Assembly (NCBI GenBank): GCA_030592625.1
Contig: JAUVIY010000124.1
Span: 1 to 7,432 of the forward strand
Origin: Spirochaeta sp.
GTDB lineage: Bacteria > Spirochaetota > Spirochaetia > DSM-2461
Length of the DNA: 7,432 nt
Reading direction: 5' to 3'
Made by a program: the position numbers and the translations under genes. The number at the start of each line of letters is the position of its first letter. Position 1 is the first letter of the stretch. Positions 1 to 6,695 of this stretch are shown here, piece by piece. Under the pieces are notes generated by a model that saw nothing but the letters and a program-made list of their open reading frames with translations, made no database searches and was not told the DNA's origin.

Positions 1-1432
1 TGTAGAGTCGCGGTTTCAGGGCGCTGATTCGAGTTTCGGCATAACGTCCCCTGAGCATGGCCAGCACCGAATCGAAAGATGCCCGGGGGAGGTTCCGGAA
101 ACTCCACACCCGGCGGATGATAAGCCACAGTTCCTCTTCCTTCCGGCTTCGCTCCGCGCAAAGTGCCAGGAGAGTCTGGGCGAGCATGTCCAGCGGGTTT
201 TCAGGTATCCGGATTTCTTCGATCTCCCCTTCTTCCGCCATTTTCGCCAGAACGGTTCCGGCCAGGAGATCTCCCGGGGTTATCGGGAAAATCCTGGCCC
301 GACTGGGTGTATCCGGCTGATGACCGGCACGACCGGCACGCTGCAGGGTGGTCGACGGCGAAGAGGGAATGCCGAGCAGGATGACTTCATCCAGGGGGCC
401 GATGTCGATTCCCAACTCCAGGGATCCGGTGGCGACAACGGCCTTCAGACGGCCCTCCTTGAGGCGCCTCTCCACCAGTCGGCGCATGTCTTTCGATAAT
501 GATCCGTGATGAGCCCAGGCAAGGGTTTCCTCTTCCCCTTCATTGATGAGCCGGGCCAGCTTCTCCGACCATTTCCGGCTGTCGATGAAGGCCAGGGTTG
601 AACGTTTCACCTTGATGTCCCGCCGCATTCTCATCGCGATATCATGCCAGAATCCGTCAGGGTCGGGCCGTCCCGGAATCGACGGTGCCGGGAGGGTTTC
701 CATACGGATTCGAATTTCTTTGGTTGACGGAGGGGCGATTATTTTGACCTCCCGGGGGATCGGGTCAGCCGAGCCGGCGGTCGGACGATAACCTCCGAGA
801 AATGCGGCGGCCCGCTCCGTCGGGCGGATTGTGGCGGTAAGGCCGATTCTCTGCACCTCACCGGCCAGGTCTACCAGGCGTTCCATAGCGCAGACCAGCA
901 AGGTGCCCCGTCTGGAAGGGGCGATGGCATGAATCTCATCCAGAATGCAGATTTCTACGGTAGAGAGGAGTGCCCTGCCTCCATCGGAGAGTAGCAGAAT
1001 GTTCAGACTCTCCGGGGTGGTGACCAGGATTTCAGGAGGCTTGGTTATCTGCCGGCGGCGTTCCGACGGTGTGGTGTCGCCGTTTCTGATGCCGATGCGG
1101 ATGCCAGGAACATCAGAAGGAACACCGGCGTTTTCAAAGGCCGCCTTGAGCTCCCGGAGCGGTCCGGTCAGGTTTTCCCGGATGTCGGTTCCCAGGGCTT
1201 TCAGGGGCGAAATGTAGAGCACCCTGAGGGCGCCGGAGGTCAATTTATGACTGAATAAACGGTCAAGGGCAACCAGAAATGCCGCCAGGGTCTTGCCGCT
1301 GCCGGTGGGGGCCACCGCCAGAATATTTTCTCCGGATGCTGCGGCCACCCAGGTTTCCGATTGAACGGGAGTAGGCGATCCGTAGCGCTTGGTAAACCAG
1401 TCATTTGTGACGGAACTCAAGGGAGAAGGCAT
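1..1432 (-). CDS. lhr: Lhr-family DEAD/DEAH-box ATP-dependent helicase, C-terminus cut by window edge
   Basis: An open frame of 477 codons reads from an ATG at 1432 down to base 2 without a stop and leaves the window at its left edge, so the C-terminal part is missing. Superfamily 2 helicase motifs appear in order: a Q-like motif (YGSPTPVQ, 17-24), Walker A PTGSGKT (42-48), motif Ia SPLKAL (75-80), TTPESL (138-143), Walker B DEIH (165-168), TAT (199-201), FIDSR (282-286), HHGSLS (308-313), ATGSLELGIDI (334-344) and QRAGRAGH (364-371). DEIH together with the HHGSLS and QRAGRAGH forms is typical of Lhr-type helicases, which unwind DNA or RNA:DNA hybrids in the cytoplasm and are linked to DNA repair. 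Both RecA-like domains are present; the winged-helix and later Lhr-core domains would lie beyond the edge. The ATG follows an in-frame TAA at 1444-1442, so it is the most upstream possible ATG; no clear Shine-Dalgarno precedes it. The gene is transcribed away from the symporter unit and seems functionally unrelated to it. Confidence 0.93.
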   Translation of the reverse strand, partial: MPSPLSSVTNDWFTKRYGSPTPVQSETWVAAASGENILAVAPTGSGKTLAAFLVALDRLFSHKLTSGALRVLYISPLKALGTDIRENLTGPLRELKAAFENAGVPSDVPGIRIGIRNGDTTPSERRRQITKPPEILVTTPESLNILLLSDGGRALLSTVEICILDEIHAIAPSRRGTLLVCAMERLVDLAGEVQRIGLTATIRPTERAAAFLGGYRPTAGSADPIPREVKIIAPPSTKEIRIRMETLPAPSIPGRPDPDGFWHDIAMRMRRDIKVKRSTLAFIDSRKWSEKLARLINEGEEETLAWAHHGSLSKDMRRLVERRLKEGRLKAVVATGSLELGIDIGPLDEVILLGIPSSPSTTLQRAGRAGHQPDTPSRARIFPITPGDLLAGTVLAKMAEEGEIEEIRIPENPLDMLAQTLLALCAERSRKEEELWLIIRRVWSFRNLPRASFDSVLAMLRGRYAETRISALKPRLY

Positions 1433-1614
1433 GGATACAGATTAGTATTGTTGAGCCGCCGCCGCCAGGGTTATTCCATGTTGAAGATCCAGCCGCTTTC
1501 ATTGGGATTACCTCCCGGCCCGGAGTGAATCTATACAAGTTTAGAAAATCTCGCAGAGAGCAGTTATTTACGATAATATGACAATCAGCCCCCCACATTT
1601 CCCATGGAGGCCGT
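1433..1614. promoter_or_regulatory. Divergent intergenic region between the helicase and symporter genes
   Basis: This gap separates two genes transcribed in opposite directions, so it should hold a promoter for each. On the plus strand a -10-like GATAAT at 1572-1577 lies 37 bases before the symporter start, but no good -35 lies 16-18 bases upstream of it. A TATACA at 1532-1537 is another weak -10 candidate. A run of four GCC triplets sits at 1455-1466. No palindrome long enough to be a clear operator, no riboswitch-like structure and no small gene was seen. The promoter role is inferred from the layout, not from a strong sequence match. Confidence 0.35.
1606..1610 (+). promoter_or_regulatory. 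Ribosome binding site of the GltS-like symporter gene
   Basis: GGAGG lies 4 bases before the ATG at 1615. The spacing is a little short, but the match is strong and supports this start. The stretch just upstream is rich in C. Confidence 0.7.
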
Positions 1615-3072
1615 ATGAACGATTCCTGGAAAATCTTTATCGATCTGGGTTTGCTTGGTACCGCTCTGATGACAGCGACTTTCCTGAGGGCCAAGGTCCG
1701 TTTCTTTCAGCGTTTCCTCATTCCCAATGCACTCACCGCAGGGTTTATCCTGATGCTGATTTACAATCTGCTGAGGAACCCGCTGAACCTTGAAACGATT
1801 CGCCTCGATCATCTGGCATACCACCTGCTGAACCTGAGCTTTATCGCCATGGCGTTTCGTACACCCCGTCCGAAGAAATCGAGAAGGAATGGGGGTGCCT
1901 TGCCCCTGGCTCTGGGCGTTCTTACCCATTACAGCATTCAGGCCTCAGTCGGCCTTGGGATTACACTGGTACTGGCCGCCACTATCGCCCCGCAGGTTTT
2001 CCCGGGATTCGGTTTACTGCTGCCTCTGGGGTTTTCCTCGGGACCCGGACAGGCCCTTTCAATTGGAAAAACCTGGGAGGCCTTCGGGAGTCGATTCGCG
2101 GGTGCCGGATCTGTGGGACTCACCTTCGGAGCCATCGGTTTTCTCTGGGCCAGTTTCGGCGGTGTGGCCCTCATTAATATTGGAATCCGTAAAGGCTGGA
2201 TTACCTCTCCTCATATGGACAACCTGCTGCGCCGGGACCGGCCGGGTCTGCTTCCCGTCGGCAAAAAGGGCGGGCCCGGGACCTTTCTTACCACCGACAG
2301 CGCCGCCATTGATTCTCTGAGTTACCATGTGGCCTACATCCTGCTCACCTATCTGGCAACCTGGCTGGTACTGACGGGGTTGTCGGCGCTCCTGGGTATG
2401 ATCGGGCAGATTGGTAAGGATCTGGCTGCCAGTTTCTGGGGTATTGCATTTATCTTCTGTTCACTGGTCGGGCGATTGGTCCGTGCCGTCATCACCGGTA
2501 CCGGTGCCGGTTATACCCTGGATGACGGTACGTTCACCCGTATCACCGGTTTCTGTATCGACCTTATGATAGCCTCCGCCCTTGGAGCCATCAGTTTTCT
2601 GGTGGTTAAAGAGTTTTGGATTCCCATACTCATCCTGTCCACCATCGGCGGCCTTATTGCTTCATTTCTGGTTCCGTGGATGGGATCCCGAACCTTTACC
2701 GATCATGCATTCGGTAGAACCCTCGTGATATACGGCGTGGCCACCGGAACCCTGGCATCAGGGCTGGCACTACTGCGTGTTGTGGATCCCGAGCTGAAAA
2801 CTCCCATCGCTGAAGATTACATGAGGGCGGCAGGCTTCGTGTTTCCGATGGCTATACCCCTTATCCTGATAATTCCATTCCCGGCCTACGCCTATCTCAG
2901 AGGTGACCCCATGTGGCTTTGGCTGGCAGGTGGAGGTTGTCTTGTTTACCTGATGGTTTGTACTGTTGGCTTTCTCTTTCTGAGACGCCGGGACGTTAAA
3001 GGAGCTTTCTGGGCACGCCCTGTGGCGAAAGAAATACCTGAGACTGTGAGCGCCAGAGAGATTAACGCTTGA
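1615..3072 (+). CDS. GltS-like sodium/glutamate symporter family protein
   Basis: This 485-residue protein is strongly hydrophobic, with about a dozen membrane-spanning or re-entrant segments, the first ones at about residues 8-24 and 35-53. A basic cytoplasmic-looking loop (RTPRPKKSRR) lies at 82-91. Two glycine-rich stretches mark the ESS/GltS family: GFSSGPGQALSIG at 139-151, placed as the first re-entrant loop, and YGVATGTLASGLALLR at 373-388, followed by VDPELKTP. Members of this family import glutamate with sodium across the inner membrane, but many distant members have no tested substrate. It is longer than E. coli GltS (401 residues), with extra hydrophobic segments near the C-terminus (about 411-455). 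The first loop reads SSGPG, whereas characterised ESS/2HCT transporters carry GGxG-type loops there, so I do not assign glutamate specifically. Its stop overlaps the start of the downstream SDR gene by 4 bases, which suggests one transcript and possibly a shared substrate. Confidence 0.85.
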   Translation: MNDSWKIFIDLGLLGTALMTATFLRAKVRFFQRFLIPNALTAGFILMLIYNLLRNPLNLETIRLDHLAYHLLNLSFIAMAFRTPRPKKSRRNGGALPLALGVLTHYSIQASVGLGITLVLAATIAPQVFPGFGLLLPLGFSSGPGQALSIGKTWEAFGSRFAGAGSVGLTFGAIGFLWASFGGVALINIGIRKGWITSPHMDNLLRRDRPGLLPVGKKGGPGTFLTTDSAAIDSLSYHVAYILLTYLATWLVLTGLSALLGMIGQIGKDLAASFWGIAFIFCSLVGRLVRAVITGTGAGYTLDDGTFTRITGFCIDLMIASALGAISFLVVKEFWIPILILSTIGGLIASFLVPWMGSRTFTDHAFGRTLVIYGVATGTLASGLALLRVVDPELKTPIAEDYMRAAGFVFPMAIPLILIIPFPAYAYLRGDPMWLWLAGGGCLVYLMVCTVGFLFLRRRDVKGAFWARPVAKEIPETVSAREINA

Positions 3073-4055
3073 AAGTCGCTGTAACCGGAGCCGACGGGCA
3101 GCTGGGTTCCAATACCGTCAGGGCCCTGCTGAATGCCGGACATGACGTTCGATGCCTGGTTGAACCCGGCCGGGATACTCCGACGCTGGCAGATCTGGAT
3201 ATCGAGATCCGGTTCTGTGACATCATGGATACCGACGGTCTGGAAGACGCCTTTTCCGGCTGTTCGGGAGTGGTGAATGCCGCCGGTCAGGCAAGATACT
3301 GGCCCAGAATCTCCACCGCGGTGGATCGGGTTAACATCGAGGGTGCCGGGAATGCCGCCATGACGGCTCTCAAGACCGGTGTCGAACGATTTATACACAT
3401 CGGTTCTGCAGGATCCTTCAAACCGGGTACAAAAGAGAACCCCGCCGATGAAACCTCGTCCCTGAATATCAGCCGCTTTCGGGTGAGCTACGTTGATTCC
3501 AAGAGGGAGTCGATGAATGTAGTCCTTGATATTCAGAGGCGGCATCAGCTTCCGGCAATCATCGTCAATCCCACCTTTATTTTCGGTGCTTACTGCGGAG
3601 CTTCCGGCTCGTCTTCAGTTGTCTACAAGGAGCAGAAGAAGCCTTTCATGAAAGTGCCTCCGGGAGGGCGGAATTTCGTACATGCCCGGGATGTCGCCGC
3701 CGGTATCTCAGCGGCCCTGGAAAAGGGACGAATCGGCGAGGCTTATATTCTTGGAAATGAAAACCTAACCTACATGGAGCTCTTTACCATGATTGCCGAA
3801 GTCACCGGTGTGGAACCGCCACGGGGAATCGCTCCAGCCCCCCTTGTGAAAGCCGCCGGTCATCTGGCCACCATTGCGGATCTGATAAAAGGAAATCGGC
3901 CGTCATTCACATACGCCGTGGCTCGACTCACCTGTGATGACTATTACTACAGCCCGGCAAAGGCCGTGAAAGAACTGGGGCTTCCACAGACTCCGATAAG
4001 GCAAGCGGTTTTCGATTCTCTGGAGTGGTATCGATCCATCGGTTGGGCTGTCTGA
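3069..4055 (+). CDS. Extended SDR-family NAD(P)-dependent epimerase/dehydratase-like protein
   Basis: The 328-residue product has the layout of an extended short-chain dehydrogenase/reductase. The nucleotide-binding motif TGADGQLG is at 6-13, an acidic residue ends the third strand (CDIMD, 50-54), NAAG is at 70-73, the catalytic serine is probably in IGSAGS (111-116), YVDSK gives the YxxxK pair Y141/K145, and NPTFIFG (167-173) matches the conserved NPxxxxG segment. The length is normal for the family. It resembles the dihydroflavonol-reductase/HpnA-like branch more than UDP-glucose epimerases, because the second strand is followed by a CLVEPGRD loop. The substrate cannot be read from the sequence; it could reduce a carbonyl or epimerise a sugar. 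It starts with TTG inside the stop of the symporter gene (TTGA overlap). Only a weak purine stretch (AGAGAG, 3055-3060) precedes it, so translation probably depends on coupling to the upstream gene. Confidence 0.85.
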   Translation: MKVAVTGADGQLGSNTVRALLNAGHDVRCLVEPGRDTPTLADLDIEIRFCDIMDTDGLEDAFSGCSGVVNAAGQARYWPRISTAVDRVNIEGAGNAAMTALKTGVERFIHIGSAGSFKPGTKENPADETSSLNISRFRVSYVDSKRESMNVVLDIQRRHQLPAIIVNPTFIFGAYCGASGSSSVVYKEQKKPFMKVPPGGRNFVHARDVAAGISAALEKGRIGEAYILGNENLTYMELFTMIAEVTGVEPPRGIAPAPLVKAAGHLATIADLIKGNRPSFTYAVARLTCDDYYYSPAKAVKELGLPQTPIRQAVFDSLEWYRSIGWAV

Positions 4056-4087
4056 CAGAGTCAATAGTAAAGAACAAAGCTGTCAGA
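4051..4087. repeat. Short inverted repeat spanning the SDR gene stop
   Basis: TCTGACAG at 4051-4058 is the exact reverse complement of CTGTCAGA at 4080-4087, giving an 8-base stem with a 21-base loop. The left arm contains the stop codon of the SDR gene. No run of T follows on either strand, so it is a poor intrinsic terminator. It may end or stabilise the upstream transcript, or be chance. Confidence 0.3.
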
Positions 4088-4102
4088 AAACGTTGATTAG
4101 CC

Positions 4103-4132
4103 TTGACAACACGGATAATCGTGACAAATAAT
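4103..4132 (+). promoter_or_regulatory. Sigma70-type promoter of the regulator-kinase-DRL operon
   Basis: A perfect -35 TTGACA lies at 4103-4108 and a -10-like AATAAT (5 of 6 consensus bases) at 4127-4132, separated by 18 bases. Transcription would start near 4139, about 55 bases before the regulator start codon and right at the edge of the palindromic sites. This is the best promoter match in the window. The TGACAA of the -35 recurs 18 bases downstream at 4122-4127. Confidence 0.65.
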
Positions 4133-4140
4133 GACTTATC

Positions 4141-4172
4141 GATCATATGAACGGTATTGTTCATATGAACAA
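4141..4172. promoter_or_regulatory. Tandem palindromic operator, probable binding site of the SorC-type regulator
   Basis: A perfect 16-base palindrome, TTGTTCATATGAACAA, lies at 4157-4172. A second site, GATCATATGAAC at 4141-4152, matches its 12-base core at 11 positions. The centres are 18 bases apart, a little under two helical turns, so two dimers could bind on roughly neighbouring faces. Both lie just downstream of the predicted transcription start and upstream of the regulator gene, a good position for autorepression by blocking the polymerase. SorC/DeoR-type regulators often bind repeated palindromes near their own promoter; that this protein binds here is inference. Confidence 0.65.
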
Positions 4173-4184
4173 ACTGTAGTTTTC

Positions 4185-4188
4185 GGAG
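4185..4188 (+). promoter_or_regulatory. Ribosome binding site that decides the regulator start
   Basis: GGAG lies 6 bases before a GTG at 4195 but only 3 bases before the adjacent in-frame TTG at 4192. The spacing favours GTG as the start; the difference is one residue. Confidence 0.6.
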
Positions 4189-4194
4189 AATTTG

Positions 4195-5133
4195 GTGACC
4201 GAGACCGACCTGATTTACAAGATTGCCTCATTCTATTTCGAGGACAATCAGACCCAGCAGGAAATCGCCAACAGGATGGGGATTTCCCGCATTAAGGTCT
4301 CCCGCCTGCTCCAACAGGCAAGGACGAGCGGTATAGTTGAGATTTCCCTGAAGAAACAGAAAGGAAATTTTTTGGATGTAGAGAAGCGCATTGCATCAAG
4401 GTGGCATCTCAAAGAGGTAATCCTCTCAGCTCCGGGTACGAGTGAAAAAAGAGATCTCCTGATGCAGCTTGGGAAGATTGCCTCTGAATATGCCCGGAGA
4501 ATATTAAAGGGCAATGAAACTATCAGCCTGGCATGGGGCAGTACCCTATCAGCTTTTCTTAAAAACCTTCCCGGGATGGATTTCCCGAATCTGAAAATTG
4601 TTCAAATGCTCGGAGGACTGGGTTCTCCTGAGTCAGTGGCACACAGCTCCGACCTCGTCAGGAGATTCTCCGATAAAACAGGAGGAATCGGGAGATTCCT
4701 CTCAGCTCCGGGGGTGGTGACATCATTGGCCGTCAAGGAAGGTCTGCTCAAAGATCCGTATATCAAGGAAACACTTTTGCTGGCCGAACATGCCGATTTG
4801 GCTTTCGTGGGTATCGGTACACCGGCTCCGGATTCAATTCTTATGAGCCAGGGAACGATTATTTCCCAACAGATACTTGATGAGCTTAAAGATGCAGGTG
4901 CGGTCGGGGATATCTCACTGCGATTCTTCGATGAACAGGGACGAATCATAGAACACCCGATTAATGACAGAGTGATTGGTATTGAAGCCGATAGAATGCG
5001 TAACATTCCGAGGGTAGTTGCCATTGCCGGCGGTTCTGAAAAGAAACAAGCCATAAGAGGTGCTTTGAACAGCGGGATGATCGACGTACTTATTACGGAT
5101 TATGAAACAGGAAAGAAGCTTTTAGAGGAGTAG
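4195..5133 (+). CDS. SorC/DeoR-family sugar-binding transcriptional regulator
   Basis: The 312-residue product has an N-terminal helix-turn-helix (about 21-42, with QQEIANRMGIS followed by the recognition helix RIKVSRLL) and a C-terminal sugar-binding domain of the SorC type. Family landmarks in that domain are WGST (114-117), the LGGLG and SAPGVVTS stretches, VGIGTP (205-210) and AIAGG (276-280) before the final ITDYETG. The length is normal for the family. Such proteins are cytoplasmic tetramers or dimers that usually repress a sugar operon and release DNA when a sugar phosphate binds. The gene follows a strong promoter and a tandem palindrome that it probably binds itself. Its stop lies 4 bases before the kinase start, so all three genes are likely one transcript. 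The effector is unknown; the product of the adjacent kinase is the natural candidate. The GTG start was chosen over TTG at 4192 because of ribosome-binding-site spacing. Confidence 0.92.
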   Translation: MTETDLIYKIASFYFEDNQTQQEIANRMGISRIKVSRLLQQARTSGIVEISLKKQKGNFLDVEKRIASRWHLKEVILSAPGTSEKRDLLMQLGKIASEYARRILKGNETISLAWGSTLSAFLKNLPGMDFPNLKIVQMLGGLGSPESVAHSSDLVRRFSDKTGGIGRFLSAPGVVTSLAVKEGLLKDPYIKETLLLAEHADLAFVGIGTPAPDSILMSQGTIISQQILDELKDAGAVGDISLRFFDEQGRIIEHPINDRVIGIEADRMRNIPRVVAIAGGSEKKQAIRGALNSGMIDVLITDYETGKKLLEE

Positions 5134-5137
5134 CAAT

Positions 5138-6694
5138 ATGTATCTTTTGGGTATCGACTTCGGTACCGGCGGAGGTAAGGCTGCCATAGTGGACGGGAAC
5201 GCTGAAGTTCTCGGGTATGGATTTGAAGAGTATGAAATCATCACAGAGAATCCCGGGTGGTCGGAACACAATGCGGAAGAATACTGGAATGTTGCCTGCC
5301 GTGTTGTAAAGAAGGCCATCGCCGAGTCTGGAATAAACCCGGAGGATATCAAAGGTATTGCCCTGTCGTCTGCCCTCCCTTCGATGGTGATGGTTGATGA
5401 GCAGGGAAATCCTCTGGCCAACGCCTACAATCTGATGGACCGGCGAGCCAAGAAAGAGGTTCAATATTTACGTGATTTAATCGGCGATGACACACTTTCC
5501 GCCATCACCCGGAATCGTCTGGACGACCATCCCGTACTGGTGAACCTGCTCTGGGAAAAGGAAAACCGTCCGGAAATCTTCAGTAAGATTCATAAGGTAC
5601 TCACAACCGATGGATTCGTCCGGATGAAGCTGACTGGTACCTTCAATGCCCACTATTCTGCGGCACCTTTCTACGGTGTAGCGTACGACTTGAAGGAACG
5701 TAAATTCTGTGCCGATATTCTTGAGAAAATCGGTATTCCTGAATCGATTCTGCCCGAACTCTTCAGATGTGAGGATATTGTTGGCAAGGTAACCTCGGAA
5801 GGGGCCAAACAAGCCGGGTTGGTACCGGGAATCCCGGTGGCGGCAGGTCAGGTGGATTGTAACGCAGGGTGGATGGGAGCCGGTGCCATTGAGCCCGGTG
5901 ATACCCAGATGAACCTGGGTACCTGCGGCAACTTCGGGGTGATTCACAAAGGTAGCTCCTTCGATCCTTCGATGATCAATTTCTCCTATACCACCGACTC
6001 TGAGAAGATGTATATAACGGTGCCGACAACCACAACCGGCGGTCAGCTGATCCGTTACTTGCGGGACAACTTCTACACCTGCGAGAAGGACAGCGAGAAG
6101 GAAACAGGACTCAATACCTACGAGCTTATAGATAAGGAAGCCGCGTCTGTTCCTCCAGGGGCCGAGGGACTGGTTGTTCTTCCGTATCTCATGGGTGAGA
6201 GAACCCCTATCTGGGATATTGATGCCCGGGGAACCCTTTTCGGTCTTTCACTCAATCATACAAGGGGGCATGTGGCCCGGGCCATGATGGAATCGGTGGC
6301 CTATGCGCTTTATGACTCCTATTCGATCATGCTCGAACAGGGAACAACAATTAAAGCCCCTCTTATCCTCAATGAAGGTGGAGCCCGGAGTCTGATATGG
6401 CGGCAGATAATTACAGATGTTTTCAATATTCCCACTGCCATGGTTGAGAATCGGGTTGGGGCCCCCTTTGGCGACGCGATTCTTGCCGGTGTGGCAACCG
6501 GTGTATTCAAGGACTATTCCATAACAAAAGATAAAGCCCGGTACATCGATCATCTGGAACCGAATCCGGAAAATCATGCGTTGTATCAGGAGTATTTTCA
6601 GCTTTATAAATCGCTATACAGCCACATTAAAGAAGATTTTAAAACCCTGGTTGCTTTACGTGAAAAAAGCGGCCGGATGAAAGAGGTTATGTAG
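5138..6694 (+). CDS. FGGY-family carbohydrate kinase, xylulokinase-like, substrate unknown
   Basis: The 518-residue product is a full-length FGGY kinase, which transfers phosphate from ATP to a sugar or polyol in the cytoplasm. The N-terminal domain opens with the phosphate-1 motif DFGTGGGK (7-14), followed by PGWSEHN (39-45) and a MDRRA segment (100-104) in the place where xylulokinase-like members contact substrate. The catalytic base is D240 in GQVDCNAG, and the phosphate-2 motif LGTCGN is at 260-265. The C-terminal domain carries PYLMGERTP (349-357), RGTLFGLSL, and the adenosine motif GGARS (414-418) followed by a DVFNIP strand. All expected catalytic residues are present, so it should be active. 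The relatives phosphorylate xylulose, ribulose, erythritol, glycerol and similar compounds, and sequence reading does not separate these. An AGAGGAG site ends 7 bases before the ATG, inside the end of the regulator gene. The DRL-like gene follows after one base, implying that the two enzymes act in one pathway. Confidence 0.92.
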   Translation: MYLLGIDFGTGGGKAAIVDGNAEVLGYGFEEYEIITENPGWSEHNAEEYWNVACRVVKKAIAESGINPEDIKGIALSSALPSMVMVDEQGNPLANAYNLMDRRAKKEVQYLRDLIGDDTLSAITRNRLDDHPVLVNLLWEKENRPEIFSKIHKVLTTDGFVRMKLTGTFNAHYSAAPFYGVAYDLKERKFCADILEKIGIPESILPELFRCEDIVGKVTSEGAKQAGLVPGIPVAAGQVDCNAGWMGAGAIEPGDTQMNLGTCGNFGVIHKGSSFDPSMINFSYTTDSEKMYITVPTTTTGGQLIRYLRDNFYTCEKDSEKETGLNTYELIDKEAASVPPGAEGLVVLPYLMGERTPIWDIDARGTLFGLSLNHTRGHVARAMMESVAYALYDSYSIMLEQGTTIKAPLILNEGGARSLIWRQIITDVFNIPTAMVENRVGAPFGDAILAGVATGVFKDYSITKDKARYIDHLEPNPENHALYQEYFQLYKSLYSHIKEDFKTLVALREKSGRMKEVM

Positions 6695-6695
6695 G

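Noticed and set aside
57..1217. Several small plus-strand open frames (for example 57-320 and 945-1217)
   Set aside because: They lie inside the minus-strand helicase, whose frame has ordered motifs over 477 codons. The plus-strand frames show no domain features and no ribosome binding sites.
1455..1466. GCC triplet repeat
   Set aside because: Four copies in a GC-rich genome are easily explained by chance; no function can be supported.
1401..1929. Minus-strand open frames overlapping the intergenic region and symporter start
   Set aside because: They overlap two well-supported genes and their products have no recognisable domain.
4051..4087. Rho-independent terminator after the SDR gene
   Set aside because: The 8-base inverted repeat has a 21-base loop and no following T run on either strand, so it is recorded only as a repeat.
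4141..4172. CRISPR-like or longer tandem repeat array
   Set aside because: There are only two copies, both palindromic and placed at a promoter; an operator is the simpler reading.
4192..4194. TTG as start of the regulator gene
   Set aside because: It is only 3 bases from the GGAG; the next codon, GTG at 4195, has a better spacing of 6.
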